Assembly: GCA_030640275.1 (NCBI GenBank)
Contig: DAOWJR010000071.1
Span: 1 to 16,074, forward strand
Direction: 5' to 3'
Source of the DNA: Actinomycetes bacterium
Lineage (GTDB): Bacteria; Actinomycetota; Humimicrobiia; JAHJRV01
Length of the DNA: 16,074 nt
Positions 7,172-15,503 of this stretch are shown piece after piece. Under the pieces are notes generated by a model, which ran no database searches, had not been told where the DNA came from, and saw only the letters and a list, made by a program, of their open reading frames with translations. The position numbers and the translations under genes were made by a program. Numbering within the stretch: the first letter of the stretch is position 1; each line of letters opens with the position of its first letter.

Positions 7172-7450
7172 ATGGCTGAACTTTTAAAAGTATCAGCAAA
7201 GTCAAGGCCAAATTTGGTAGCAGGAGCTATAGCAGGAGTTTTGAGAGAAAGTGGTTTGGTAAGAATTCAAGTAATAGGAGCAGGAGCATTAAATCAAGCC
7301 ATAAAAGCAATTGCTATCGCAAGAGGATATGTCGCACCAAGTGGAATAAATCTTGTATGTATACCATCATTTAAAGATATAATGATAAATGGAGAGGAAA
7401 GAACTGCTATTCTTCTCACAGTTAAGGATTATAGCAAAGTCCTTGTATAA
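7172..7450 (+). CDS. spoVS: SpoVS family protein (stage V sporulation protein S)
   Basis: This small Alba-like-fold protein affects septation and coat assembly in Bacillus, and it also occurs in several non-sporulating phyla as a putative nucleic-acid binding regulator. The 92 residues contain the near-invariant family blocks LKVSAKSRPN, VAGAIAGVLRE, VIGAGALNQAIKAIAIARGY, VAPSGINLVCIPSF and EERTAI. It is about six residues longer than Bacillus SpoVS (86), mainly at the C terminus. A strong AGGAGG lies upstream of ATG 7172. It stands alone between the rny terminator and a 415-bp gap, so it is probably monocistronic. Presence alone does not prove that the organism sporulates. Confidence 0.95.
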   Translation: MAELLKVSAKSRPNLVAGAIAGVLRESGLVRIQVIGAGALNQAIKAIAIARGYVAPSGINLVCIPSFKDIMINGEERTAILLTVKDYSKVLV

Positions 7451-7865
7451 TAAAAAACTATAACTCTTTTTAAACAAAACTAAATGTAATTTTAAAAAGA
7501 ATAGATAATAAAATATTCAAATTATTATATCTTTTTTTTCCCCCATTTAATCACAAAAAGGAATCTTTCAAATAGTCATATCTCTTCCAAATTAATGAAA
7601 TATCTTTGCTTACATGAGGTATTTTCTATTACTTTTATTTATCTGTCTATAATTTTTTATATTCAAACACAGTTTATTTTTAACAATTTAGGTAATTTGT
7701 GCTCTAAATATTTATTGTTATTTTTTAATGGTTTTATAATAATATATATAGAAGAGCGCCTATATTGATATTATAAAAGGTTAAATTTAGTTGAATTATA
7801 AATGTGTTAGTACATAAAAAAGTTGGGTATAAATTTAAAACATATTTCTTAAAGAAAGGTAGAAA
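7451..7865. other. AT-rich intergenic region between spoVS and the PHP gene
   Basis: No gene is recognisable. A 10-bp inverted repeat TCTTTTTAAA (7465-7474)/TTTAAAAAGA (7491-7500) follows spoVS and could be a weak AT-only hairpin, though no T-run follows it. A pyrimidine-rich tract lies around 7531-7547. TATAAT at 7735-7740 is a -10 candidate for the downstream operon; TTGTTA at 7715-7720 is too close (14 bp) to be a good -35. Confidence 0.4.
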
Positions 7866-8708
7866 ATGCCAGCAGATTTACATATTCATAGCAATGCTTC
7901 AGATGGTATTCTAAGTCCCTCTGAAATTGTAAAAATTGCAAAAAAGACGGGGTTAAGTGCCATCTCTATAACTGATCATGATAGTATAAATGGATTGGAA
8001 GAAGCTATCACTGAATCAAAAAAAAATGATTTAAATTTTATTCCTGGGATTGAGTTAAGCTCAGAGAGTGAGGAGTATGACTTACATATTCTTGGTTATT
8101 TTATTGACTATCATTCAAAGCAATTAAAAGAATTTTTAAAAGATCTTCAAAATAAAAGAGAATTAAGAGCAAAAAAGATAGTAAATAAACTTAAAAAAGC
8201 AGGAATGAAAATAGAATATGAACAAGTAGCAAAACAAAGTCACGGAGAATCAATAGGAAGACCTCATTTAGCGAGAACATTAGTTGAACTTGGTTATGCA
8301 AGTTCATTTCAGGAAGCATTTAGACTTTTTTTAGGAAGGGAAAAACCTTACTATGTAAAAAAATATATAATTTCCCCGGAGAAGGTTATAGAAGTTTTGA
8401 TAAATGCTAAAGCTGTCCCTGTTTTAGCACATCCTTTCTCTGGTAATAATATTAGGTTTATACAACCATTAGTTAAAATTGGCTTAATGGGAGTAGAAGT
8501 TTATCATCCTTCACACAGTAATTTTATGATAAATGAATTAATAAAAATAGCTGATGGTTATGGATTAATTAAAACAGGAGGAACAGATTTTCATGGAAAT
8601 GAATCTATAATAAGCCCCGATATTAAAATAAAAAATATAGGTGATATAACTGTAACTGATGATGTGGTTGAAAAACTTTTCAAAAAAGCAAAGGAGCTTA
8701 GAAAATAG
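7866..8708 (+). CDS. PHP-domain metal-dependent phosphoesterase (YciV/RNase AM-like)
   Basis: This is a polymerase-and-histidinol-phosphatase (PHP) fold enzyme. The metal-binding residues of the trinuclear site are all present: His6 and His8 (LHIHS), Asp13, His38 (ITDHD), Glu63 (GIELS), His74 (LHILGYF), His134 (GRPHLA), His189 (LAHPF), and Asp241 with His243 (TDFHG). Length (280) and motif spacing match the E. coli YciV family, whose members are a 5'-3' RNase AM acting on short RNAs and 3',5'-nucleoside bisphosphate phosphatases. The GRPH insertion between the two PHP halves supports this subgroup. ATG 7866 has an AAAGG site upstream. miaB begins 5 nt after its stop, so the two are co-transcribed. 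The exact substrate cannot be told from sequence. Confidence 0.85.
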   Translation: MPADLHIHSNASDGILSPSEIVKIAKKTGLSAISITDHDSINGLEEAITESKKNDLNFIPGIELSSESEEYDLHILGYFIDYHSKQLKEFLKDLQNKRELRAKKIVNKLKKAGMKIEYEQVAKQSHGESIGRPHLARTLVELGYASSFQEAFRLFLGREKPYYVKKYIISPEKVIEVLINAKAVPVLAHPFSGNNIRFIQPLVKIGLMGVEVYHPSHSNFMINELIKIADGYGLIKTGGTDFHGNESIISPDIKIKNIGDITVTDDVVEKLFKKAKELRK

Positions 8709-8713
8709 AAAAG

Positions 8714-10036
8714 ATGATAGAAAATAAGAAATTTTCAATAATTACTTTTGGCTGTCAGATGAATAAATATGATTCAGAAAGAATTGCAGGACTTCTTTAT
8801 AAATATAAAGCTCAGTATGAAGAGAACACACAAAATGCAGATATAATTGTATTTAATACCTGCACTGTTAGAGAAAGTGCTGATGATAGGTTATTTGGTC
8901 AATTGGGTAACCTCAAGGGATTAAAAGAAGAAAAACCTGATTTGATAATAGCAGTTGGTGGTTGTTTGGCTCAAAGTTATGGTGAAAAATTACTGTTAAA
9001 ATTTCCACAAATTGATATAGTTTTTGGAACACATAATATTGAAAGATTTCCATATCTTCTTAAAAGTAAAATACTAACTGGCAATAGAGTTATTGAATTG
9101 AAAAATGAAAGTACTTATGATATTTCATGCCTTCCATCTTTAAGAGAAAAATCATTCTCAGCATGGGTTTCAATTATGCGTGGATGTAACAATTTTTGTT
9201 CATATTGTATAGTTCCATATGTTAGAGGAAGACAATCAAGCAGACCATCAAGTAAAATAATTAAAGAGGTTAATAATCTGGTTTCATCTGGAGTTATAGA
9301 AATAACCCTACTTGGTCAAAATGTAAATTCATATGGGAAGGATTTAGCAGATGATTTAAATTTTCCGAAATTATTAAAAAGTTTGAGTGAAATTTCTGGA
9401 TTAAAAAGAATAAGGTTTATAACATCTCATCCAAAGGATTTTAACAGTGAAACAATAAAAGTGGTAGCAGAATCTGAGAGATTATGCAATCATTTTCACC
9501 TTCCATTACAAGCAGGATCTAACAAGGTATTAAAAGATATGAATAGAGGTTATAGAAAAGACGAGTATTTAAGACTAATTGAAGAAATATACAACATGAG
9601 TCCAGATGCTAGTATAACGACTGATATAATAGTTGGTTTTCCGACAGAAACCGAGAAAGATTTTCTTGAAACATTGGATGTAGTAGAAAAGGTAAAATTT
9701 GATAATGCTTTTACTTTTATATATTCACCAAGACCGGGAACTAAAGCTATAAAATTTAATAATAATTTTTCACATAAAGAAAAAATGAATCGTTTTAAAA
9801 GATTGGTAGAAAAACAAACTTCTATAAGTCAGAAAAAAAATGATCACTTAATTGGTAAAAGTTTTGATGTTTTAGTGGAGGATTTCTCAAAGAAGGATAA
9901 AGAAATGCTTATGGGTAGAACAAAAACGAATAAGATTATTAATTTTAAAGGTGATTCAAATCTAATTGGTAGAATAGTTTATGTAGATATAATATCTGCA
10001 AAAGCTCATTACTTAATTGGAAAATTAAAGTTGTAA
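8714..10036 (+). CDS. miaB: MiaB, tRNA-i6A37 methylthiotransferase
   Basis: MiaB adds a methylthio group to i6A37 of tRNAs reading UNN codons, using two [4Fe-4S] clusters and SAM. The three N-terminal cluster cysteines are Cys14 (TFGCQMN), Cys50 (NTCTVRE) and Cys84 (GGCLAQ). The radical-SAM motif CX3CX2C is Cys158, Cys162, Cys165 (RGCNNFCSYC), followed by the MiaB-typical IVPYVRGR and LGQNVNSYG. A C-terminal TRAM domain (about 375-440) is present. TFGCQMN and YVRGR point to MiaB rather than RimO or MtaB. It lies 5 nt after the PHP gene and 12 nt before the LigB-like gene. Its partner MiaA is at 11542. Confidence 0.95.
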   Translation: MIENKKFSIITFGCQMNKYDSERIAGLLYKYKAQYEENTQNADIIVFNTCTVRESADDRLFGQLGNLKGLKEEKPDLIIAVGGCLAQSYGEKLLLKFPQIDIVFGTHNIERFPYLLKSKILTGNRVIELKNESTYDISCLPSLREKSFSAWVSIMRGCNNFCSYCIVPYVRGRQSSRPSSKIIKEVNNLVSSGVIEITLLGQNVNSYGKDLADDLNFPKLLKSLSEISGLKRIRFITSHPKDFNSETIKVVAESERLCNHFHLPLQAGSNKVLKDMNRGYRKDEYLRLIEEIYNMSPDASITTDIIVGFPTETEKDFLETLDVVEKVKFDNAFTFIYSPRPGTKAIKFNNNFSHKEKMNRFKRLVEKQTSISQKKNDHLIGKSFDVLVEDFSKKDKEMLMGRTKTNKIINFKGDSNLIGRIVYVDIISAKAHYLIGKLKL

Positions 10037-10048
10037 AGAGGTAATTAG

Positions 10049-10873
10049 ATGTCAGGCATATCTTTAGGAATAATAGCACCTCATCCACCAATCATAGTTC
10101 CACCAATTGGAAGCGAGTATGATCTTAAACAGGTAGAAAAAACTATTTCAGCTTTAAAGAAAGTAAATAAAGACATTAAACAGATAAATCCTGAAATTTT
10201 AATTACTATTTCTCCTCATAGTCCAGTATATCGTGATGCATATGCAATAAGAGTACAAAATATATTAATGGGAAGCTTATCAAATTTTGGTTATAAGCAA
10301 ATATCAATCCAAATGAAAAATGATGCTGCATTTATTGAATCACTAATAGAAAATATGAATAAGAATTCAATAAAGGCGATAAAAATAGATGAAAATGAAG
10401 ATTTTATTTATGGTCAAAATGAATTGGATCATGGAGTAATAGTTCCTCTTTATTACCTAACTAATGAAGATAAATACAATTTGATTAGTCTCTCAATATC
10501 TTTTCTAAATTATCAAAATCATTATAAATTTGGAAAAGTAATTAATGATACTGTTAAGGAAACTGGAAAAGACGCTGTTTTTATAGCAAGTGGAGATTTG
10601 TCTCATAGATTAAAACCTGGAGCACCAGCTGGTTTTCATCCAGATGGTGAGAAATTTGATAAGAAGATAGTTGAGATAATAAATAGTTCAAGGTTTGATG
10701 AACTATTCCAATTAGACGATAAATTAATTTACAATGCTGGAGAATGTGGATTACGTTCAATATTTGTTCTTGCAGGCTGTTTTGATGGAAAAGATGTAGA
10801 ATCCAAAGTATTATCATATGAAGGTCCGTTTGGCGTAGGCTACATGGTAGCAGAAATTATTCCTATTCAATAA
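10049..10873 (+). CDS. LigB/Memo-superfamily protein of the AmmeMemoRadiSam group
   Basis: Class III extradiol dioxygenase-like fold (LigB/Memo superfamily). The conserved His pattern is IIAPHPP (His12), ISPHSP (His57), ELDHGVIVP (His128) and ASGDLSH (Asp183, His186). These are positions that line the metal or catalytic cleft in the superfamily. The neighbour at 10923 is an AMMECR1 protein. In other bacteria such a domain occurs fused to AMMECR1, and with a radical SAM protein they form the functionally unassigned AmmeMemoRadiSam set. Here the two are separate genes. It follows miaB by 12 nt with GAGGTAA upstream of ATG 10049. True dioxygenase activity is doubtful: catechol-cleaving LigB enzymes are lignin or aromatic catabolic and nothing nearby suggests that. 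Confidence 0.82.
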   Translation: MSGISLGIIAPHPPIIVPPIGSEYDLKQVEKTISALKKVNKDIKQINPEILITISPHSPVYRDAYAIRVQNILMGSLSNFGYKQISIQMKNDAAFIESLIENMNKNSIKAIKIDENEDFIYGQNELDHGVIVPLYYLTNEDKYNLISLSISFLNYQNHYKFGKVINDTVKETGKDAVFIASGDLSHRLKPGAPAGFHPDGEKFDKKIVEIINSSRFDELFQLDDKLIYNAGECGLRSIFVLAGCFDGKDVESKVLSYEGPFGVGYMVAEIIPIQ

Positions 10874-10922
10874 TAATACTTATTTATTTTGTCATTGTAG
10901 AAAAAAATTTACAAGAGGAAAA

Positions 10923-11429
10923 ATGGATAAATATGTAGAACTTGCAAAAAAAGCTGTTGAAAAATATATAAAAGAGGGCAAAGTTCTATCACATAAAAAC
11001 ATCCTTGAAGAATTCACTAAAGAAAAAGCTGGGGTTTTTGTATCTATAAAAAAGAAAGGTGAACTGAGGGGTTGTATTGGAACCATCTATCCTACAAAAA
11101 ATAGCATAGCTGAGGAAATCATTTCTAATGCAATTTCATCTGCCACAAGGGACCCTCGTTTTCTACCTGTTAGAGAAGAAGAGTTGGAGTTTTTAACTTA
11201 TAGTGTGGATATTTTAAGTGAACATGAAAAAATAGAGAAAATGTCACAACTTGATCCTGAGAAATATGGAGTCATAGTTAAATCGGGATGTAAAACTGGA
11301 TTATTACTGCCAGATCTTGAAGGAGTAGATACACCAGAAATGCAAGTTAATATTGCAAAAAGTAAAGCTGGTATATTTCCTGATGAAGAATTTGAGATAT
11401 ATCGTTTCACAGTCACTCGTCACAAATGA
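10923..11429 (+). CDS. amrA: AMMECR1-domain protein (AmmeMemoRadiSam protein A)
   Basis: This is a conserved protein of unknown biochemical role, found in all domains of life. The signature LRGCIGT is at residues 48-54, with Cys51. The other family blocks are also present: SATRDPRF, the EELEFLTYSVDILS strand and GLLLPDLEGVDT near residue 130. The 168 residues make a single full AMMECR1 domain. GAGGAA lies just before ATG 10923. It follows the LigB-like gene by 49 bp and is in a different frame, so it is not a simple broken fusion. The pairing suggests both act together, probably with a radical SAM enzyme encoded elsewhere. The chemistry is unknown and I assign none. Confidence 0.9.
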   Translation: MDKYVELAKKAVEKYIKEGKVLSHKNILEEFTKEKAGVFVSIKKKGELRGCIGTIYPTKNSIAEEIISNAISSATRDPRFLPVREEELEFLTYSVDILSEHEKIEKMSQLDPEKYGVIVKSGCKTGLLLPDLEGVDTPEMQVNIAKSKAGIFPDEEFEIYRFTVTRHK

Positions 11430-11541
11430 AGCATTTATATGATGTTTCATCAGAAAATAAGAAAATCTGCAGTAGAGATTATTTTATAAATTTCTTACAA
11501 AAATACATATTATTAATTTAAATTTTTCAGAACTTTATTAA

Positions 11542-12492
11542 ATGAAAATAATTGCAAAAGAAAATAAAAAAAAGAGAGTAATAGCACTTGTTGGTCCTAC
11601 TGGCATTGGTAAAACAAAAATATCAATTGAAGTTTCAAAGAAGATAAATGCTGAAATAATTTCCGCGGATTCAATACAGGTATATATTGGAATGGATATT
11701 GGTACTGCAAAACCGACAATTGAGCAGAGAAAAGAAATTACTCATCATATGATTGATATTTGTCCTCCAGATCATATAATGACTGTTGCTGAATTCCAAA
11801 GATTAGCAAGAAAATGTATTGATGATATTTCAAATAGAGGAAAAATCCCATTTTTGGTTGGTGGTTCTGGATTATATATTAGATCGGTAATTGATGATTT
11901 GCATTTTGCAGATAATATATCTAATAAAAGAGAGAGAGACAAATTAAAGAATAGGGTAGAAACTGAAGGAATAAAATCGTTGTATATGGAATTGATTAAA
12001 GTGGATGAAGAATATTCAAAAAAAATTGGCTCTAACGATATAAGAAGAATAATTAGAGCGTTAGAAGTGTATTATACATCTGGTAAAAAATTCTCATCCT
12101 TTCAAAAACAATGGAAAGAAAGAAAGTCCATTTATGATTTAACCATGATTGGGTTAAATAAAAATAGAGATGAACTATATAATGATATCGAAAAAAGAGT
12201 AGATGATATGATAAGTTCAGGGCTTTTTGATGAGGTTGAAAGATTAATAAAAAAGGGATATGGAAACAAATTGGCCTTAAAACAGGCAATAGGTTATAGA
12301 GAAGTTCTCTCCTTTTTTAATGATGAATTGACAAAAGAAGAAGCTATAAACCTTATTAAGAAAAATACAAGAAATTTCGCAAAAAGACAATTAACGTGGT
12401 TAAGGGCTGATCCGAGAGTAAATCGGTTTTTTATCAAAAAGAATAAGAAATTTGATAGTATAATTAAGAAAATAATTGAAATTATATTGTAA
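11542..12492 (+). CDS. miaA: MiaA, tRNA dimethylallyltransferase
   Basis: MiaA transfers a dimethylallyl group from DMAPP to N6 of A37, making i6A37, the substrate of MiaB. The P-loop is GPTGIGKT (18-25). The DSIQVY block (Asp43) and GMDIGTAKPT follow, then FLVGGSGLYI and a C-terminal KQAIGYRE and RNFAKRQLTWLR, both typical of MiaA. At 316 residues it is normal length. No convincing Shine-Dalgarno precedes ATG 11542; the region is AT-only, so this start is less certain than others. mutS and mutL, often between miaB and miaA in Firmicutes, are absent here, and so is hfq, often found downstream. Confidence 0.95.
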   Translation: MKIIAKENKKKRVIALVGPTGIGKTKISIEVSKKINAEIISADSIQVYIGMDIGTAKPTIEQRKEITHHMIDICPPDHIMTVAEFQRLARKCIDDISNRGKIPFLVGGSGLYIRSVIDDLHFADNISNKRERDKLKNRVETEGIKSLYMELIKVDEEYSKKIGSNDIRRIIRALEVYYTSGKKFSSFQKQWKERKSIYDLTMIGLNKNRDELYNDIEKRVDDMISSGLFDEVERLIKKGYGNKLALKQAIGYREVLSFFNDELTKEEAINLIKKNTRNFAKRQLTWLRADPRVNRFFIKKNKKFDSIIKKIIEIIL

Positions 12493-12498
12493 AAAAAT

Positions 12499-12514
12499 AA
12501 TTGTTTGAACAATT
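12499..12514. repeat. 16-bp palindrome between miaA and dapF
   Basis: AATTGTT-TG-AACAATT is a perfect 7-bp inverted repeat with a 2-bp centre. The loop is too short for an ideal RNA hairpin and no T-run follows, so a terminator is unlikely. It may be a protein-binding site, or chance in AT-rich DNA. Confidence 0.35.
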
Positions 12515-12563
12515 AAAATAGAAAAATCATTTTATCGGGTAATTATTACAAGGGGTGTAAAAA

Positions 12564-13430
12564 TTGAAATTTACAAAGATGCATGCATTGGGTAATGATT
12601 TTATTATTGTTAATTCATTGTTTGAAGAAAATGATATTCCACCTCATCTTATAAAAAATATCTGTGAGAGGTGTTATGGAATTGGTGCAAATGGTGTAGT
12701 TGTTCTACTACCTTCTGATAAAGCAGATTTTAGAGCAACTATATATAATGCTGATGGCTCAGAAGCTGAAATAAGCGGAAATGGTATTAGATGTTTGGGT
12801 AGATACATATCTGACCTGGGATTAATGCAAAAGAAAAAATTTAATATAGAAACCTTGGCTGGAATAAAGGAGATAATAATCAAAAAAAGGGAAGGTATAA
12901 TTAATAAGATCAGTGTGAACATGGGAACACCAGAATTTAAAAGGGAAAAGATTCCTATAAGAGGGAAGGACGGAGACCCATTAAATGAAGAAATCTTTAT
13001 AGGGGAGAAACAAAAAATTTTTACTTCTTGTCTCTCTATTGGTAATCCCCATTGTGTAATTTTTGTGGATGATATAGATAAAGCTCCGGTAAAAAGAATA
13101 GGACCAATTTTGGAGAAACATAAACTTTTCCCAAATAATACAAATATTGAATTTGTAGAAGTGAAAAATAAAAAAGAGATTTATATTAGAATATGGGAGA
13201 GGGGAGTAGGGGAGACAGAATCTTGTGGAACTGGAGCTTGTGCAGCAGCTGCTGCATCAGTATTAAAAAATAAAACTGAACGAAAATTGGAGGTACATCT
13301 TTTAGGTGGAAAATTAGAAATTTTATGGCGTGAGAAAGATAACAATATTATCTTAACAGGTGCTGTAGATTATGTGTATAGAGGTAGACTTTCAGATAGC
13401 TGGCTTTTGTCTCAATATGATAGGGAGTGA
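12564..13430 (+). CDS. dapF: DapF, diaminopimelate epimerase
   Basis: DapF converts LL- to meso-diaminopimelate, the precursor of lysine and of many peptidoglycans. The catalytic pair is Cys77 (SGNGIRCLGR) and Cys221 (ESCGTGACAA). The N-terminal KMHALGNDF and YNADGSEAE blocks are intact. Length 288 is normal. The start is TTG at 12564, with AGGGGTG (12551-12557) 6 nt upstream, and it begins MKFTKMHALGNDF exactly as in the family. dapF sits between miaA and hflX, so it is likely a member of the same plus-strand run; its presence implies a DAP-containing wall or lysine synthesis. Confidence 0.95.
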   Translation: MKFTKMHALGNDFIIVNSLFEENDIPPHLIKNICERCYGIGANGVVVLLPSDKADFRATIYNADGSEAEISGNGIRCLGRYISDLGLMQKKKFNIETLAGIKEIIIKKREGIINKISVNMGTPEFKREKIPIRGKDGDPLNEEIFIGEKQKIFTSCLSIGNPHCVIFVDDIDKAPVKRIGPILEKHKLFPNNTNIEFVEVKNKKEIYIRIWERGVGETESCGTGACAAAAASVLKNKTERKLEVHLLGGKLEILWREKDNNIILTGAVDYVYRGRLSDSWLLSQYDRE

Positions 13431-13518
13431 ATAGTAAAAATTGTATTATTATAGTTATTATTATCAGGTTTAATTCTTATATTTTTTTGAAAAATAACTA
13501 ATTGGAGAAAGATTAAAT

Positions 13519-14823
13519 ATTAAAAAATCAACAGAAAATACAACAAAAATAACCACTATAGAACCACGCGAAAAAGCCATTTTGGTAGGCATTAAACTTC
13601 CGCATCAAACATTATACCAAATTGAGGAATCATTAAAAGAACTTGCTAATTTAGCAATCACATCAGGTGCAGAAGTGGCTGGAGAAGTAGTTCAGATAAG
13701 AGATTCATTTGACCCCAGGTATCTAATAGGTCTTGGCAAAGTTAATGAATTATCAGAAATGGTTAATTCGCTTAATTCAAATACTGTTATTTTTGATGAT
13801 GAGCTTACATCTTCTCAACAGGATAAACTGAATAAGAAGATAGGTGTAAAGGTGATTGATAGAACAGCTTTAATATTAGATATATTTGCACAACATGCAC
13901 ATAGCTATGAAGGTAAACTACAGGTTGAGTTAGCTCAAATGAATTATTTACTTCCAAGACTTAAGGGAAGAGGAATAGAAATGTCAAGATTAGGAGGAGG
14001 AATAGGGACGAGAGGACCTGGTGAAACAAAATTGGAAGTGGATAGAAGAAAAATTAAGAAGAGAATTAGCTTATTGAAAAAAGATATAGACCAATTAAAA
14101 GTTCATAGAAATGTTCAGAGACAAAAGAGAAAAGGGAAAAGAATACCATTAGTATCATTAGTCGGATATACAAATTCAGGAAAATCAACACTGTTAAATT
14201 TCTTATGTGATAGTAATGTTGAAGTTAATAATAAGTTATTTGTAACCTTAGACCCAACAATTAGAAGGAGAGAAGTAGATGGTGGAAGAGTGCTGTTATT
14301 TTCCGATACTGTGGGTTTCATTAAAAAATTACCTCATCAACTTATTGCTGCTTTTAGATCTACTCTCGAGGAAGTTAAGCAATCAGATATACTGCTTCAT
14401 ATTATTGATTCATATCATCCTAACATGGAAGAGCAGATAGAAGCAGTTAATAAGGTTCTAGTTGATATTGGAGCTAATGAAAATATTATACTTATGGTTT
14501 TTAATAAAATAGATCTCCTTCCAAGGTTAGAAATAAATAGATTAAAAGAAAGATACCAGGATGGAGTTTTTATATCTGCATTAAAGGGTAATGGAATAGA
14601 TGTTCTGATTAAAAGGCTGATAAAAGTTATCGATAGAAATACAGTTGAGGTGACATTATCAATCCCTTATAAAAATACCAATATCCTTTCATATCTTCAT
14701 GAATTAGGCAAGGTAAGAGAAAAAACTTATTTGGAAAATTCTATTGAAGTAAGAGTACTCATACCAAAACATGCTCTACAAAGAGTTGAATGTTTCAAAA
14801 TAGATAAAGCAGTGAAAGCATAA
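13519..14823 (+). CDS. hflX: HflX, ribosome-associated GTPase
   Basis: HflX is a GTPase that binds the 50S subunit and splits stalled or hibernating ribosomes. The N-terminal HflX domain has the glycine-rich GGGIGTRGPGETKLE, then a Lys/Arg helical linker, then the GTPase domain with G1 GYTNSGKST (216-224), G3 DTVGF and G4 NKID. The conserved IREKAIL-type N terminus is encoded before the first TTG (13582): the reading frame runs from 13498 through PREKAILVGIKL. Stop-free sequence upstream has no ATG, GTG or TTG. The best candidate is ATT at 13519, 11 nt after GGAG (13504-13507), giving 434 residues. Starting at TTG 13582 would remove the conserved EKAI segment and has no Shine-Dalgarno. Start is uncertain; identity is not. 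Confidence 0.92.
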   Translation: MKKSTENTTKITTIEPREKAILVGIKLPHQTLYQIEESLKELANLAITSGAEVAGEVVQIRDSFDPRYLIGLGKVNELSEMVNSLNSNTVIFDDELTSSQQDKLNKKIGVKVIDRTALILDIFAQHAHSYEGKLQVELAQMNYLLPRLKGRGIEMSRLGGGIGTRGPGETKLEVDRRKIKKRISLLKKDIDQLKVHRNVQRQKRKGKRIPLVSLVGYTNSGKSTLLNFLCDSNVEVNNKLFVTLDPTIRRREVDGGRVLLFSDTVGFIKKLPHQLIAAFRSTLEEVKQSDILLHIIDSYHPNMEEQIEAVNKVLVDIGANENIILMVFNKIDLLPRLEINRLKERYQDGVFISALKGNGIDVLIKRLIKVIDRNTVEVTLSIPYKNTNILSYLHELGKVREKTYLENSIEVRVLIPKHALQRVECFKIDKAVKA

Positions 14824-14824
14824 T

Positions 14825-15448
14825 CTAAATTTTCCTTATTAATGCGATTACTTTTCCCAATATTTTAACATTGGATAATAGTATCGGTTCCATAAGATCG
14901 TTTTCTGGTTGTAAGCGTATTTTACCATCCTCTTTAAAGAATCTTTTTACTGTAGCTTCATCTTCTACCAATGCAATCACAATATCACCATTTTCAGCAG
15001 TGTTCTGTCTTTTTGTTACCAATAAGTCTCCAGGCTTAATTGCTGCATTTATCATACTTTCACCCTTCACTCTTAACATAAAATTATCTTTAGAGCTAAT
15101 AAAATTAGTAGGAAGTGGAAAATATTCATCAATATTTTGTTTTGCTAAAAGTGGTGTTCCAGCAGCAATTTTACCTACAATTGGAACTGAAACAAATTTC
15201 TTTCCTAAAATCCCTTCATATTTTATAGATGGAGATATTACTTCAATTGCCCTGGGTTTTAATGGATCTCTTTTAATATATCCTTTTGTTTTTAGTTTAT
15301 CTAAATGACTCTGAACAGTTGCTGGAGAACTAAGCCCCACTGCTTTGCAGATTTCTCTAACTGATGGGGGATAAGCCTTTTTAATAATAAACTCTTCAAT
15401 AAAATCTAAGATCTGTTTTTGTCTCTTTGTAAGTTTTTCACCAATCAT
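14825..15448 (-). CDS. lexA: LexA, SOS response repressor
   Basis: LexA represses DNA-repair genes and self-cleaves when RecA filaments form. The N-terminal winged helix is LTKRQKQILDF with recognition helix VREICKAVGLSSPATVQSHL (about 30-49). The cleavage site Ala96-Gly97 (KIAAGTP) is intact, as are catalytic Ser131 (GESM) and Lys168 (ATVKRF), so self-cleavage should be possible. It has 207 residues from ATG 15448, with AGGAGA 6 nt upstream. A TTG directly before it (15449-15451) is too near the Shine-Dalgarno. Its stop and the hflX stop are one base apart. Likely autoregulated via the sequence at 15504-15537. Confidence 0.95.
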   Translation of the reverse strand: MIGEKLTKRQKQILDFIEEFIIKKAYPPSVREICKAVGLSSPATVQSHLDKLKTKGYIKRDPLKPRAIEVISPSIKYEGILGKKFVSVPIVGKIAAGTPLLAKQNIDEYFPLPTNFISSKDNFMLRVKGESMINAAIKPGDLLVTKRQNTAENGDIVIALVEDEATVKRFFKEDGKIRLQPENDLMEPILLSNVKILGKVIALIRKI

Positions 15449-15503
15449 CAATATTCTCCTGTTATTTAATAAACCTTTTATAAAATATATTTTTATTTAT
15501 CGT

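Noticed and set aside
7465..7500. spoVS terminator
   Set aside because: The inverted repeat is AT-only and no T-run follows it on the plus strand.
7501..7865. CRISPR array or tRNA in the intergenic gaps
   Set aside because: No regularly spaced repeats and no cloverleaf-like sequence with a T-loop GTTCGA-type block were seen in any gap of the window.
10860..10925. A frameshifted LigB-AMMECR1 fusion
   Set aside because: Both products are complete domains with their own ribosome sites, and the 49-bp gap contains several stops, so two genes is the simpler reading.
14871..15308. 145-residue plus-strand open frame opposite lexA
   Set aside because: It is antisense to a fully conserved LexA, and its translation shows no motifs of its own.
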